From contig NZ_JACHMN010000002.1 in NCBI RefSeq assembly GCF_014204945.1, positions 1,378,503 through 1,442,502 of the forward strand: 64,000 nucleotides of DNA, read 5' to 3'. This DNA is from Allocatelliglobosispora scoriae. Its GTDB lineage: Bacteria; Actinomycetota; Actinomycetes; Mycobacteriales; Micromonosporaceae. The notes under the pieces are model-generated. The model was not told the DNA's origin and did no database searches. It worked only from the letters and a program-made list of their open reading frames with translations. Shown here piece by piece: positions 17,955 through 29,143 of this stretch. The position numbers and the translations under genes are program-made. Numbering within the stretch: position 1 is the first letter of the stretch; every line of letters begins with the position of its first letter.

Positions 17955-17963
17955 CGACCGTGC

Positions 17964-18149
17964 CTAGCAGCAGTACCGGGTCGCGGACCAGGTGCAGGCG
18001 GTGCCGCACCGGTTGGTCGGACGACCGGTCTTCATCCGCAGCTCGGCCTCGGTGTACTGGCCGCCGCTGAACAGCGGGCCGGCCGGGTTGGCCTTGCCCG
18101 CGGCGCTGCGCCACTGCGCCACTTCGGACGCGGCTTGCTCCTGCGACAT
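17964..18149 (-). CDS. lanA: Class II lanthipeptide precursor
   Basis: A 61-aa precursor directly upstream of lanM. GGAGGTAACG before the ATG at 18149 is a near-perfect ribosome site. The leader holds NPAGPLFSGGQYTEAEL; the C-terminal core region ends NRCGTACTWSATRYCC with four Cys and several Thr/Ser (T45, T50, T53, S55, T57). Up to four thioether rings are possible, and the terminal CC pair is notable. No double-Gly stands just before the Cys-rich part, so the cleavage site is uncertain; GG29-30 is one option. Confidence 0.85.
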   Translation of the reverse strand: MSQEQAASEVAQWRSAAGKANPAGPLFSGGQYTEAELRMKTGRPTNRCGTACTWSATRYCC

Positions 18150-18381
18150 CGTTACCTCCAGGAATCGACGGTCCGGCCGGCCCGGGATCACCGGAACGAC
18201 CGGGTGGTTCCTGATTGAACACGAGTGTCAACGTCCCGACAAGATGTGTTCACATATTTAAGAAGCCAAGTTGACAGGCATGTTGTAAACTCGGTGACAG
18301 CTCAGCTACTCGCGTACGAAAGCCATGATCGGCGCAACTCTTGAAGAGTTGCGCCGATCATGGCCGAGCGACGTGCCTGGG
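18150..18381. other. Intergenic region upstream of lanA
   Basis: AT-richer than its surroundings near 18235-18275. It contains TGTGTTCACAT (a short dyad) and, on the minus strand, GTTGACACTC, a possible -35 for lanA, but no convincing -10. The palindrome at 18322-18364 separates it from the convergent-facing end of the M28 peptidase gene. Confidence 0.4.
18322..18364. terminator. 43-nt perfect palindrome
   Basis: The arms begin GCCATGATCGGCGCAACTC and are centred on TTGAA; the whole contains CAACTCTTGAAGAGTTG. It follows the M28 peptidase stop codon and is likely a terminator. The core recurs at four other sites in the window. Confidence 0.75.
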
Positions 18382-20643
18382 TCAGAGCGGATAGGTCTTG
18401 GCCACCACGACCAGCTCCGAGCTGTGCGAGCCGGCGATGTCCACACCGGTCGGGCGGGGCTTGAAGCCGGGCAGATCGGCGAGCCCGTCGCTGCCGTCCA
18501 TCGCCCGCACCGTGACGCCGGTGCCGCCCTCCACGACGACCACCAGCTCCACCCCGTCGGCGGGCGGGGCGTGGAAGAGTACGCCGACCGTGCCGTCGCC
18601 GAGCCGCTGCGCCGGGATCTCCCGACCGGCCACCCCGGCAGAGACGATCTTCCCGCCGCCGGTGTCGATCCGGGCGTAGACGAGGCGGACCGCCCGTTGC
18701 GACTTCACCACCAGGCGCAGCGATCGCTGGGTGCCCTCGCGTTGATCGGAGACGACCCGCACCTCCGGCGGCAGCAGCGTCGCCGCCTCGGCCGGGCCGG
18801 TCCAGACGTCGCCGATGATCGGGTAATCCTCGGTCAGATCATGCTGCTCGGTGACGAACTGGCTGGTCCAGGCGCCCGGCGTCGACTCCAGGCTGGCCCA
18901 GGCGGCCTTGCCGGTGCCGGCGTCGAGGGCGTACATGAGCTGGCTCGGCACCGGGTGCCGGGCGTCGAAGCGGTCGACCACGAGACCGGTCACCGCCAGC
19001 CCGGCGAAGAGCACGAGGGCGCCGATCGCGGCCCGGCCCACCCGGGGCAGCTTCGGGAACAGCGGCAGCAGGGCGAGGCCGAGCAGCACCGCGAAGAGCG
19101 CCGGAGCGGCACCGGTGGCGAGGCCGAGCGCCGGGAAGAAGAGCACCACGGTCGGCGCGAGGATCACCACGGCGACGGCGGCACCGGCGGCCGCCGCGAT
19201 CAGCCCGGCCCGGTGGGCGACGGCGAGCCCGGCGAGCGCACCGCAGAGCGCCGGCAGTGCCGCGAGGTAGGACCCGCCGGGGATCGCGGTCGCCATCAGC
19301 ACCCCGAAGACCGCCAGCCAGCCCAGGCCCCCGATCGCGAGCGTGATCGGGGCGAACCGCCGCCGGGCCAGGGCGAACCAGCCGAGTACGACGGCGGTGA
19401 CGAGGGCCGCCAGCGCCCAGCGGTAGAGGACCGGCCGCCACGGATCGATCATGTTGTCGTAACCGGGGCGGACGACGGTGAGCAGCCACCAGAAGAGCTG
19501 GGCGGCGATCGGCGCGACGATGACCGGGATCAGCGCGAGACCGAAGCCCGCCGCGAGCGCCCGGCCGGTGGCGGCACCCCGGCGGACCGTCAGCACGCCG
19601 AGCGCGGCGACCGCGAGCAGGGCGAGGATCGCCAGCGGCCAGACCAGCCAGCCGGGGTAGCGCACCAGCAGGCCGAGCACCGGGAAGTAGCTCGCGTCGG
19701 CGCCGCCGGTCTTCTTCAGCTCCGCGAGGTCGGCGTCGCCGAAGGCGCGGGCCAGCGCCAGCATGTTGTCGCCGTGGTGCTGCAGGCTGCCCTGGTCCAT
19801 CCGGTCGGCGGTGTCCTGCGGCTTGTGATAGGCCGCCTGGCCGTCGATGTAGGCGCTGTTGAGCCCGGCGAACCGACCGCTGAGCCGGAACGGCGTGAAG
19901 TCGGTGTCGTTGGGGAGGATCCGGTAGACCTCGACGGCGACACTCGTGCCGACCGGGTGCGGCGCGTGCTTGCCGAACATCGCGACCACGCCGGAGTTGC
20001 CGGTCGAGGTCTCGAACATCACCGCCGGGCCGGAGCTGCCGCGCGCCTCGGCGTTGAGGACGATCCCGCCGTCGCGGGCGAGCTCGTGGCTGTGCACGAA
20101 CGCCTCGGCACCGCAGAGGCACGCCTCCTCGGCGTCGGTGAAGAGCAGCACGATGTCGTTGCGCGGCTGGGGCCCGGTCCGCAGCGCGCGCACCGATTCC
20201 AGGATGGTGGCGAGTCCGGCGCTGTCGTCGTTGGCGCCCGGCCCGTTCTGCACGGAGTCGTAGTGCGCCATCAGGATCACCCGGCCGGTCGAGGCCGAGC
20301 CGGGGATCAGGCCGACGACGTTGCGTACGCGAGCGGCGGCCACCGGACCGTCGCCCTCGGTCTCCATGCCGATCGCGTCCTGCACCTGCGCGATGATGCC
20401 CATCCCCTGCAGCGTGCTGAGCAGGTAGGCGCGCACCTCGTCATTGGCGGGACTGCCCGCGACGTGCATGACCTTGCCGGTCTGCTGCACGTGGGCGAAG
20501 GCTCGGCCGGCGCTGAAGTCCTCCGGCGGAGCGCCGGCGTCGCGCGGGGACGGCGACTGCACCGTGGCGATCGCGCCGGCAGCGAGCGCGGCGAGGCAGG
20601 CGAGGGCGATGAGCGGCTGGATCAGACGGCTGGAGTTCGGCAC
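18382..20643 (-). CDS. M28 family membrane metallopeptidase
   Basis: About 753 aa. An N-terminal membrane anchor (residues 5-25) is followed by an M28 aminopeptidase domain with zinc-site motifs MAHYDSV, GANDDSAG, FTDAEEACLCGAE and AYHKPQDT. Then come about eight transmembrane helices (roughly 330-580) and an extracellular C-terminal beta region, the layout of the Fxna/ERMP1-like group. GTG at 20643 chosen as start; the ribosome site is weak. It is divergent from the GH16 gene, with a GAGAGCGCTCTC site 30 bp upstream, so LacI control is likely. Confidence 0.82.
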   Translation of the reverse strand: MPNSSRLIQPLIALACLAALAAGAIATVQSPSPRDAGAPPEDFSAGRAFAHVQQTGKVMHVAGSPANDEVRAYLLSTLQGMGIIAQVQDAIGMETEGDGPVAAARVRNVVGLIPGSASTGRVILMAHYDSVQNGPGANDDSAGLATILESVRALRTGPQPRNDIVLLFTDAEEACLCGAEAFVHSHELARDGGIVLNAEARGSSGPAVMFETSTGNSGVVAMFGKHAPHPVGTSVAVEVYRILPNDTDFTPFRLSGRFAGLNSAYIDGQAAYHKPQDTADRMDQGSLQHHGDNMLALARAFGDADLAELKKTGGADASYFPVLGLLVRYPGWLVWPLAILALLAVAALGVLTVRRGAATGRALAAGFGLALIPVIVAPIAAQLFWWLLTVVRPGYDNMIDPWRPVLYRWALAALVTAVVLGWFALARRRFAPITLAIGGLGWLAVFGVLMATAIPGGSYLAALPALCGALAGLAVAHRAGLIAAAAGAAVAVVILAPTVVLFFPALGLATGAAPALFAVLLGLALLPLFPKLPRVGRAAIGALVLFAGLAVTGLVVDRFDARHPVPSQLMYALDAGTGKAAWASLESTPGAWTSQFVTEQHDLTEDYPIIGDVWTGPAEAATLLPPEVRVVSDQREGTQRSLRLVVKSQRAVRLVYARIDTGGGKIVSAGVAGREIPAQRLGDGTVGVLFHAPPADGVELVVVVEGGTGVTVRAMDGSDGLADLPGFKPRPTGVDIAGSHSSELVVVAKTYPL

Positions 20644-20672
20644 GCAGACATCGTGCCACGACCGCCCGACCG

Positions 20673-20684
20673 GAGAGCGCTCTC
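20673..20684. promoter_or_regulatory. LacI-type operator GAGAGCGCTCTC
   Basis: A perfect 12-bp palindrome with the central CG typical of LacI-family sites. It lies 30 bp upstream of the M28 peptidase gene and would also sit within reach of the GH16 promoter region. Confidence 0.7.
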
Positions 20685-20771
20685 CTGTCCCCGCACCTGC
20701 CCGCGCACCGACGAACGTTATATACCCACGAATCAGGGCAATCGAAGCATGATCTCGTCGATATTCATGCC

Positions 20772-20821
20772 CTTGACAGTCCGGCCCGACGGGACGACCC
20801 TGTACGCCAGAGAGCGCTCTC
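20772..20821 (+). promoter_or_regulatory. Promoter region and LacI-type operator of GH16 gene
   Basis: TTGACA at 20772-20777 is a clear -35 element; the -10 is not obvious. GAGAGCGCTCTC at 20810-20821 follows downstream, 39 bp before the start codon, a position suited to repression. Confidence 0.65.
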
Positions 20822-20860
20822 GCACCGCGTACGTCACACCCACGTAAACGAAGGAAACGT

Positions 20861-23059
20861 ATGAGAAGCCCCGTCCCCCACGGCTTTCTCCCGTCCTGGC
20901 GTGCCTTGTCGGGCGCCACCAGGCTCTGGGTGAGCTTCGTCGTCCTCGCGGTCACCGCGGCCGGCCTAACTCTCGTGGCACGTCCGGCCACGGCGGATCT
21001 CGTCCTGCTGTCCCAGGGCAAGCCCGCCACCGCCTCCTCCGTCGAAGCGGTGGGCACACCTGCCTCCGCCGCCGTCGACGGCAACACCGGCACCCGCTGG
21101 GCCAGCGCGTTCTCGGATCCGCAGTGGATCCAGGTCGACCTCGGTGCCAGCTCCGCTATCTCCCAGGTGGTCCTCAACTGGGAGCCCGCCTACGCCACCG
21201 GCTTCCGGATCGAGGTCTCCACCAACGGCACCACCTGGACCCCGATCTACACCACGACCACCGGGACCGGCGGCATCCAGACGCTCGCCGTCACCGGCAC
21301 CGGCCGCTACGTCCGGATGTACGGCACCGCCCGGGCCACGGCATACGGCTACTCGCTCTGGGAGTTCCAGGTCTTCGGCGGCTCGACGCCGCCGGCCTGC
21401 GGGACCGCCAACGTGGCGCAGGGCAAGGAGGCGACGGCGTCGTCGGTCGAGAACGCGGGCACCCCGGCCGCCTCCGCCGTCGACGGCAACGTGGGCACCC
21501 GCTGGTCGAGCGCCTACACCGTGCCGCAGTGGATCCAGATCGACCTCGGCTCGACCCAGCAGGTCTGCCAGGTCGTCCTCGTCTGGGAGGCGGCCTACGC
21601 CACCGCGTTCCAGGTCCAGCTCTCGTCCAACGCGACGGCCTGGACCTCGATCTACTCCACCACCACCGGGACCGGCGGCACGCAGACGCTCGACGTCAGC
21701 GGCACCGGCCGCTACCTGCGGGTCTACATCACGGCGAAGGCCACCCAGTGGGGCGCCTCGCTCTGGGAGATCCAGGTCCGCACGGGCACCGTGGTGACCT
21801 CGCCCAGCAGTTCGCCGAGCACGCAGCCCTCGCCGTCCACCAGCACGCCGCCCACCGGTGGTGACGTGCTGCTCTCCTACAACAAGCCGGGCACCGCCTC
21901 CACGTCTCAGGACGACGGGGCCTGCCCTGGCTGCGTACCCGCCAAGGCCTTTGACCGGGATCCCGGCACGCGCTGGGCGACCAGCGCGACCACCGGCTGG
22001 GTCGACCCGGGCTGGATCTACGTCGACCTGGGCGCCACCGCGCAGATCCACAAGGTGATCCTGCAGTGGGACCCGGCGTACGCCACGGCCTACCAGATCC
22101 AGACCTCGACCAACGCCACGACCTGGACCACGATCTACTCCACCACGACGAGCACCGGATTCAAGCAGACGCTGACCGGGCTCACCGGCACGGGCCGCTA
22201 CGTCCGGATGTACGGCACGGCTCGGAGCAGCACCTACGGCTACTCGCTGTGGGAGTTCCAGGTCTGGGGCACCGGCGGCGCACCGATCACGCCGCCCGCG
22301 CTCCCGCCGGCGCCGGGCAACCCGCTCGTGCTGAAGTGGTCCGACGAGTTCAACGCGGGCAACGGTGCCGCGCCCGACAACGCCAAGTGGCGGCCCGAGG
22401 TCGGTCCCGGCGTCAACAACGAGCTGCAGTATTACACCAACAACGCCAACGCCTACCACGACGGCGGCGGCAACCTGGTGCTGGAGGCGAAGCGGCAGGT
22501 CACGCCCGGTTCGGCATGCCCCGGCGGCGAGTGCCAGTACACGTCGGCGCGGCTCAACACGAGCCAGACCTACACCTTCGCCTACGGCCGCGCCGAGGCA
22601 CGCATCAAGGTCACCGGTACGCAGGGGCTCTGGCCCGCGTTCTGGCTGCTGGGAGCCAACTTCTTCCAGGGCACCCCGTGGCCCAACTGCGGTGAGATCG
22701 ACATCATGGAGCACGTCGGCAAGGTGGCGAACGCGACATACGGCACGATCCACGCACCGGCCTACAACGGCGCCGGTGGCATCGGGTCGCCGTACACGAT
22801 CGCGGGCGACTTCGCGTCGGACTTCCACGTGTTCCGGGTCGACTGGGACGCCATGCACATCGCGTTCTCCGTCGACGGCAACCAGTTCTACAGCATCGAC
22901 AAGGAGCAGACCGAGCTGACGAAGGGCCCGTGGGTCTACGACCACCCGTTCTTCATCATCCTCAACAACGCGGTCGGCGGTGACTGGCCGGGCGCGCCCG
23001 ATGCCACCACCGTCCTGCCGCAGAAGATGCTCGTCGACTACGTCCGCGTCTACCAGTAA
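20861..23059 (+). CDS. Secreted GH16 beta-glucanase with three discoidin domains
   Basis: A 732-aa exported enzyme. Signal peptide to about residue 46, then three F5/8 type C (discoidin) domains at about 47-172, 183-311 and 336-470, the second and third separated by a Ser/Pro linker, then a GH16 domain at about 488-732. The catalytic motif GEIDIMEHVG gives Glu612 nucleophile, Asp614 and Glu617. Sequence around it is of the laminarinase (beta-1,3-glucanase) type. AAGGAA precedes the ATG at 20861. The LacI operator and nearby lacI gene point to induction by a glucan-derived sugar. Confidence 0.92.
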   Translation: MRSPVPHGFLPSWRALSGATRLWVSFVVLAVTAAGLTLVARPATADLVLLSQGKPATASSVEAVGTPASAAVDGNTGTRWASAFSDPQWIQVDLGASSAISQVVLNWEPAYATGFRIEVSTNGTTWTPIYTTTTGTGGIQTLAVTGTGRYVRMYGTARATAYGYSLWEFQVFGGSTPPACGTANVAQGKEATASSVENAGTPAASAVDGNVGTRWSSAYTVPQWIQIDLGSTQQVCQVVLVWEAAYATAFQVQLSSNATAWTSIYSTTTGTGGTQTLDVSGTGRYLRVYITAKATQWGASLWEIQVRTGTVVTSPSSSPSTQPSPSTSTPPTGGDVLLSYNKPGTASTSQDDGACPGCVPAKAFDRDPGTRWATSATTGWVDPGWIYVDLGATAQIHKVILQWDPAYATAYQIQTSTNATTWTTIYSTTTSTGFKQTLTGLTGTGRYVRMYGTARSSTYGYSLWEFQVWGTGGAPITPPALPPAPGNPLVLKWSDEFNAGNGAAPDNAKWRPEVGPGVNNELQYYTNNANAYHDGGGNLVLEAKRQVTPGSACPGGECQYTSARLNTSQTYTFAYGRAEARIKVTGTQGLWPAFWLLGANFFQGTPWPNCGEIDIMEHVGKVANATYGTIHAPAYNGAGGIGSPYTIAGDFASDFHVFRVDWDAMHIAFSVDGNQFYSIDKEQTELTKGPWVYDHPFFIILNNAVGGDWPGAPDATTVLPQKMLVDYVRVYQ

Positions 23060-23068
23060 CAACGACCT

Positions 23069-23108
23069 CGATGGGCGCCCGGCTCACCGCATGGCCGGGC
23101 GCCCATCG
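23069..23108. terminator. Terminator of GH16 gene
   Basis: CGATGGGCGCCCGGC pairs perfectly with GCCGGGCGCCCATCG around a 10-nt loop, nine bases after the GH16 stop. Confidence 0.85.
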
Positions 23109-23131
23109 ACTTTCGTCTCGATCATGCGCCG

Positions 23132-23158
23132 GAGAGCGCTCTCTCGCCGTGCTATAAA
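23132..23158 (+). promoter_or_regulatory. Autoregulatory operator and promoter of lacI-type gene
   Basis: GAGAGCGCTCTC at 23132-23143 lies just before the -10 TATAAA at 23153-23158. Transcription from this -10 would begin at or beside the GTG at 23164, so the mRNA may be leaderless and the repressor would block its own promoter. Confidence 0.6.
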
Positions 23159-23163
23159 GGACC

Positions 23164-24216
23164 GTGCCTGCGAACACACCCCCCGCCAAGCGGCCGCTGA
23201 CCCTCGAACAGGTGGCCAAGACGATCGGCGTCTCCCGCGCCACCGTCTCCAGGGTCATCAACAAGGTGCCCACCGTCGACCCGGTGCTGCGCCAGACCGT
23301 TGAGCGGGCCATCGAGGCGACCGGCTACGTGCCCAACCAGGCAGCCCGGTCCCTGGTCACCCGGCGGACCGACTCCGTGGCGCTGGTGATCTCCGAGCCC
23401 GAGCACCGCCACTTCGACGACCCGTTCTTCGGCCGCGTCTTCACCGACCCGTTCTTCGGCCGCATGGTGAGCGGTGCGATGAGCGTCCTGCGCCCGCTCG
23501 GCATCCAGCTCGTGCTGATGCTCGCGGAGAACGCCGACGCCCGCGCCAAGCTCATGACCTATCTCCGGCAGGGCCACGTCGACGGGGTGATCATCGACTC
23601 GACGCACCTCGACGACCCGCTGCCGCAGCAGATCGTCGAGCTCGGCCTGCCGATCGTGCTCTGCGGCCGGCCCGCCAAGCCCTATCCGATCAGCTATGTC
23701 GATGTCGATCACCAGTCCGGGGCCAGGCTCGCCGCCGATCATCTCGTCGCCCGGGGCTGCCAGGAGGTCGGCACGATCTCCGGCCCGCTCGACATGTCGG
23801 CCGCGCAGGACCGGCTCACCGGATTCCGGGCCGGGATGGCCCAGCACGGCCACGCCTACATCCCCTGCGTGGAGGGGAACTTCACGGTCGAGAGCGGCGA
23901 GCGCGCGATGGAGCAGCTCCTCGACGAGCACCCGCGCCTCGACGGCGTCTTCGCCGCCAACGACCTCATGGCGCAGGGCGCGCTCACCGTCCTCGCCGCC
24001 CGGGGCCGCCGGGTGCCGCAGGACGTCGCGGTGATCGGCTTCGACGACAGCAGCGCGGCGGTGTCGAGCCGGCCGCCGCTGACGACGGTGCGGCAGCCGC
24101 TGGAGGACATGGCGGCGGCGATGGCCCGCAACCTGATGAACCACGTCGAGGACGCTGAGCTGCGCGTCTCCTCCCACATCTTCGAGCCGACCCTCGTCAT
24201 CCGCGAGTCCGCCTGA
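23164..24216 (+). CDS. LacI-family transcriptional regulator
   Basis: A 350-aa repressor. The N-terminal helix-turn-helix reads LTLEQVAKTIGVSRATVSRVINKV and is followed by a periplasmic-binding-protein-like sugar sensor domain (VDHQSGARLAADHLVARG, FAANDLMAQGAL, VIGFDDSSAA). Six matching palindromes GAGAGCGCTCTC or near-matches in this region are its probable sites. Near residues 81-97 the sequence DPFFGR occurs twice because of a duplicated 18-bp segment, adding about ten residues where relatives have one copy. GTG start at 23164 immediately follows AAAGGA. Confidence 0.92.
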   Translation: MPANTPPAKRPLTLEQVAKTIGVSRATVSRVINKVPTVDPVLRQTVERAIEATGYVPNQAARSLVTRRTDSVALVISEPEHRHFDDPFFGRVFTDPFFGRMVSGAMSVLRPLGIQLVLMLAENADARAKLMTYLRQGHVDGVIIDSTHLDDPLPQQIVELGLPIVLCGRPAKPYPISYVDVDHQSGARLAADHLVARGCQEVGTISGPLDMSAAQDRLTGFRAGMAQHGHAYIPCVEGNFTVESGERAMEQLLDEHPRLDGVFAANDLMAQGALTVLAARGRRVPQDVAVIGFDDSSAAVSSRPPLTTVRQPLEDMAAAMARNLMNHVEDAELRVSSHIFEPTLVIRESA

Positions 24217-24292
24217 CCCCCGAAGCCGCAACTCTTCAAGAGTTGGTCCTAAACCCCGTTAGGACCAACTCTTGAAGAGTTGCGGCTTGGGG
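24217..24292. terminator. Bidirectional terminator with repeated palindrome core
   Basis: A stem of about 34 bp with one mismatch lies between the convergent lacI-type and SDR genes. Each arm itself contains the palindrome CAACTCTTCAAGAGTTG or CAACTCTTGAAGAGTTG (24229-24245 and 24266-24282). Confidence 0.85.
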
Positions 24293-24298
24293 GCGCAG

Positions 24299-25226
24299 TC
24301 AGCGGGTGGCGAGGGCGGGGAGGGTCACGCCGGTGAGGCGTTCGGCCTCGGTCCAGAGGCGGGCGGCGACATCCTCGTCGCGCATCCGCTTGGTGAGCCG
24401 CGAGGGCTTCGTCTCGCCGACGAGCTCCATGAAGCCGCTCGGCCCGTAGTATCCCCCGTTGACCACGGCCCGGCTCGTCGCGGCGTGGAGCAGCGGCTCG
24501 GTGCCCTGCTCCGGCTGCTGCGACGGCAGGATGTCGACACTGGTGAGCAGGCTCCGCTTGGGCTTGTCGCGGCCGAGGCTGGCCCCGGCGGTCTGCAGGT
24601 TGGTCTTGGTGTAGCCGGGGTGCGCCGCGACGCTCATCGCCCGCCAGCCGCGCTCGGTGATCACCCCGGCGAGGTGCCGGGCGAAGAGCAGGTCGGCGAG
24701 CTTGGACTGGGCATAGGACCGCATCGGGCTGTATCCCCCCGTCCACTGCAGGTCGTCGAAGCGGATCCGGCCGAAGTTGGCGGTGCCGCTGCTCATCGTC
24801 ACGATCCGCGGCGCGTCGGCCGCGAGCACCAGTGGCAGCAGGCGCATCGTCAGCGCGAACGGTCCGAGGAAGTTGCTGCCGAACTGCAGTTCAAACCCGT
24901 CGGCCGTGGTCATCCGGGTCGGCGGCGCCATCACGCCCGCGTTGTTGATCAACAAATCGACTGGTACGCCATCAGCCGCCATCCCGTCGGCGAACTCGCG
25001 CACCGAGGCGAGATCCGCGAGGTCGACACGGCGTACCGACAACAGGGCTTCGGGGTTTTCGGCGAGGATCTCGGCGCGGGGCCTGCTCGCCCTTCGCCAC
25101 CGTGCGCACCGCCATCACGACGTGGGCGCCCGCGGCGGCGAGCCGCCTGGCGGCCTCGCGGCCGGTGCCGCTGTTGGATCCCGTGACGACGGCGAGACGA
25201 CCGGTCTGATCTGGCACGGTGTACAT
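24299..25226 (-). pseudogene. Frameshifted short-chain dehydrogenase
   Basis: The first part, from ATG 25226 with GGGAGAAG upstream, encodes [22 protein letters not shown], the NAD(P)-binding TGxxxGxG motif. Reading then breaks at a run of four G (25078-25081 on the plus strand); removing one base joins it to the second frame, which gives LINNAGV, the Tyr-x-x-x-Lys site YAQSKLA and a normal C-terminus. The intact protein would be an about 308-aa retinol-dehydrogenase-like SDR. Either a recent one-base insertion or a sequencing error. It is divergent from a TetR gene that probably controls it. Confidence 0.75.
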
Positions 25227-25281
25227 GATCTTCTCCCTGCGGACGTTGATGAGACCATCGGTCTGTTATTCGCCACCGTAT

Positions 25282-25318
25282 CAGACCGCCGGTTCGTTAA
25301 CAAGGAACCGGCGGTCTG
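25282..25318. promoter_or_regulatory. TetR operator, 14-bp inverted repeat
   Basis: CAGACCGCCGGTTC, nine bases, then GAACCGGCGGTCTG, a perfect dyad between the divergent SDR and TetR genes. A related half, AGACCATCGGTCT, lies nearer the SDR start. The position suits control of both genes. Confidence 0.75.
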
Positions 25319-25360
25319 TAAGCTAAGATCAGCACCACAGCCGACGGGAGGGCAGAGCGC

Positions 25361-26047
25361 GTGACCAGATTCGCCGAGTTCCAGCGGGCACGCAGCGAGG
25401 AGCAGCGTGAGGTGCGCCGCCAGGCGATCCTCGACACCGCCGCGGCGATGCTCGCCGAGATGCCCGTCGCCGACCTCAGCCTCAACGAGCTGAGCCGCCG
25501 GGTGGGCCTCGCCAAGTCCAACGTGCTGCGCTATTTCGAGACCCGCGAGGCGGTCCTGCTCGACCTCTTCGACACCGCCTGGCGCGGGTGGCTCGCGCGC
25601 CTCGGCACGGAGCTGCCCGCCGCGATCGATCCGGCGGCGCCCGTCGCCGAGCGGTATGTCCAGGTCGCCGACGTGCTCACCGCCTCGCTCGTCGCCGATC
25701 CGCTGCTCTGTGAGCTGATGAGCGTCTCGGCCGGGGTGCTGGAGCGCAACATCTCCCCCGAGGTGGCCAAGCGCTACAAGCTCGGTGCGATCGCCAACAC
25801 CGAGACGCTGACCGCGCTGACCCGCGCCTGCCTGCCGGAGCTCGGCGCCAAGGGCGGCTTCCACTTCGCCGCGGGGGTGCTGCTCTCGACCGGCGGGCTG
25901 TGGCCACTGACCAATCCGACCGACGCGATGCTCTGCGTCTACGAGGACCCGGCGATGGCGGCGATGCGGCTCGACTTCCGCACCGCGCTGCACGAAATGC
26001 TCGCCACCCTCCTGATCGGCTGCTTGACCCGCTGGCCGGCGGAGTAG
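25361..26047 (+). CDS. TetR-family transcriptional regulator
   Basis: A 228-aa regulator. The helix-turn-helix is at about residues 18-65 (RQAILDTAAAMLAEMPVADL, then LSRRVGLAKSNVLRYFETRE); the rest is an all-helical ligand domain. GTG start at 25361 follows GGGAGGG. A perfect 14-bp dyad lies 42 bp upstream between it and the divergent SDR gene, the usual arrangement for a repressor of itself and a neighbouring oxidoreductase. The ligand is not evident. Confidence 0.88.
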   Translation: MTRFAEFQRARSEEQREVRRQAILDTAAAMLAEMPVADLSLNELSRRVGLAKSNVLRYFETREAVLLDLFDTAWRGWLARLGTELPAAIDPAAPVAERYVQVADVLTASLVADPLLCELMSVSAGVLERNISPEVAKRYKLGAIANTETLTALTRACLPELGAKGGFHFAAGVLLSTGGLWPLTNPTDAMLCVYEDPAMAAMRLDFRTALHEMLATLLIGCLTRWPAE

Positions 26048-26367
26048 GCAGCCTTCTTTAGAGAAGTTTCGCTGGTCAGCGTGGCCCCACTCGGTTCGGA
26101 GAGCGCTCGCCCATGATCAAAATAATTTCCCGGCACTGATTTATCAATTCGAATGCTGCCCCGGGCAACAAATATGCTGGCCAGGGTGGCTTCACCTGTG
26201 CGCCAAGGGGTAGCGCACCCGACACGTGGTCGAAACATGGCCTTGACAGGAATCCAACAAACGACAACTCTTCTCCCAGAGAGCGCTCTCTAGTACGACC
26301 TCCAGCCCGTCCCTGAGCTGGATCCGCCCGGCACGTTCTACTTCCCAGCCCCCACCAGGGAGATGAG
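26048..26367 (+). promoter_or_regulatory. Regulatory region of discoidin beta-helix gene
   Basis: A 320-bp gene-free region, AT-richer than average. An imperfect operator GAGAGCGCTCGC lies at 26099-26110. TTGACA at 26243-26248 is a -35, followed after 17 bp by AACTCT, and a perfect GAGAGCGCTCTC lies at 26279-26290. This places the downstream gene under the LacI-type regulator. Confidence 0.65.
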
Positions 26368-29004
<2,637 letters not shown>

Positions 29005-29026
29005 CCGGTAGCCACCCTCAGAAAAC

Positions 29027-29063
29027 GGCCGGGCGTGCTTTCTTCGCGGATGCACGCCCGGCC
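29027..29063. terminator. Terminator after beta-helix gene
   Basis: GGCCGGGCGTGC pairs with GCACGCCCGGCC around a 13-nt loop, 22 bases after the stop codon. Confidence 0.85.
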
Positions 29064-29088
29064 CCTGCATGTCCGCCCACGATCCCCA

Positions 29089-29105
29089 CAACTCTTGAAG
29101 AGTTG
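29089..29105. repeat. Palindrome CAACTCTTGAAGAGTTG
   Basis: A free-standing copy of the 17-nt palindrome, followed by GTCCTAAG as in the left arm of the terminator at 24217. Another lone copy is at 29850-29866 (CAACTCTTCAAGAGTTG). Confidence 0.65.
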
Positions 29106-29143
29106 GTCCTAAGCCGAGGCGCGTTGCGATCCTCCCAACTGGT

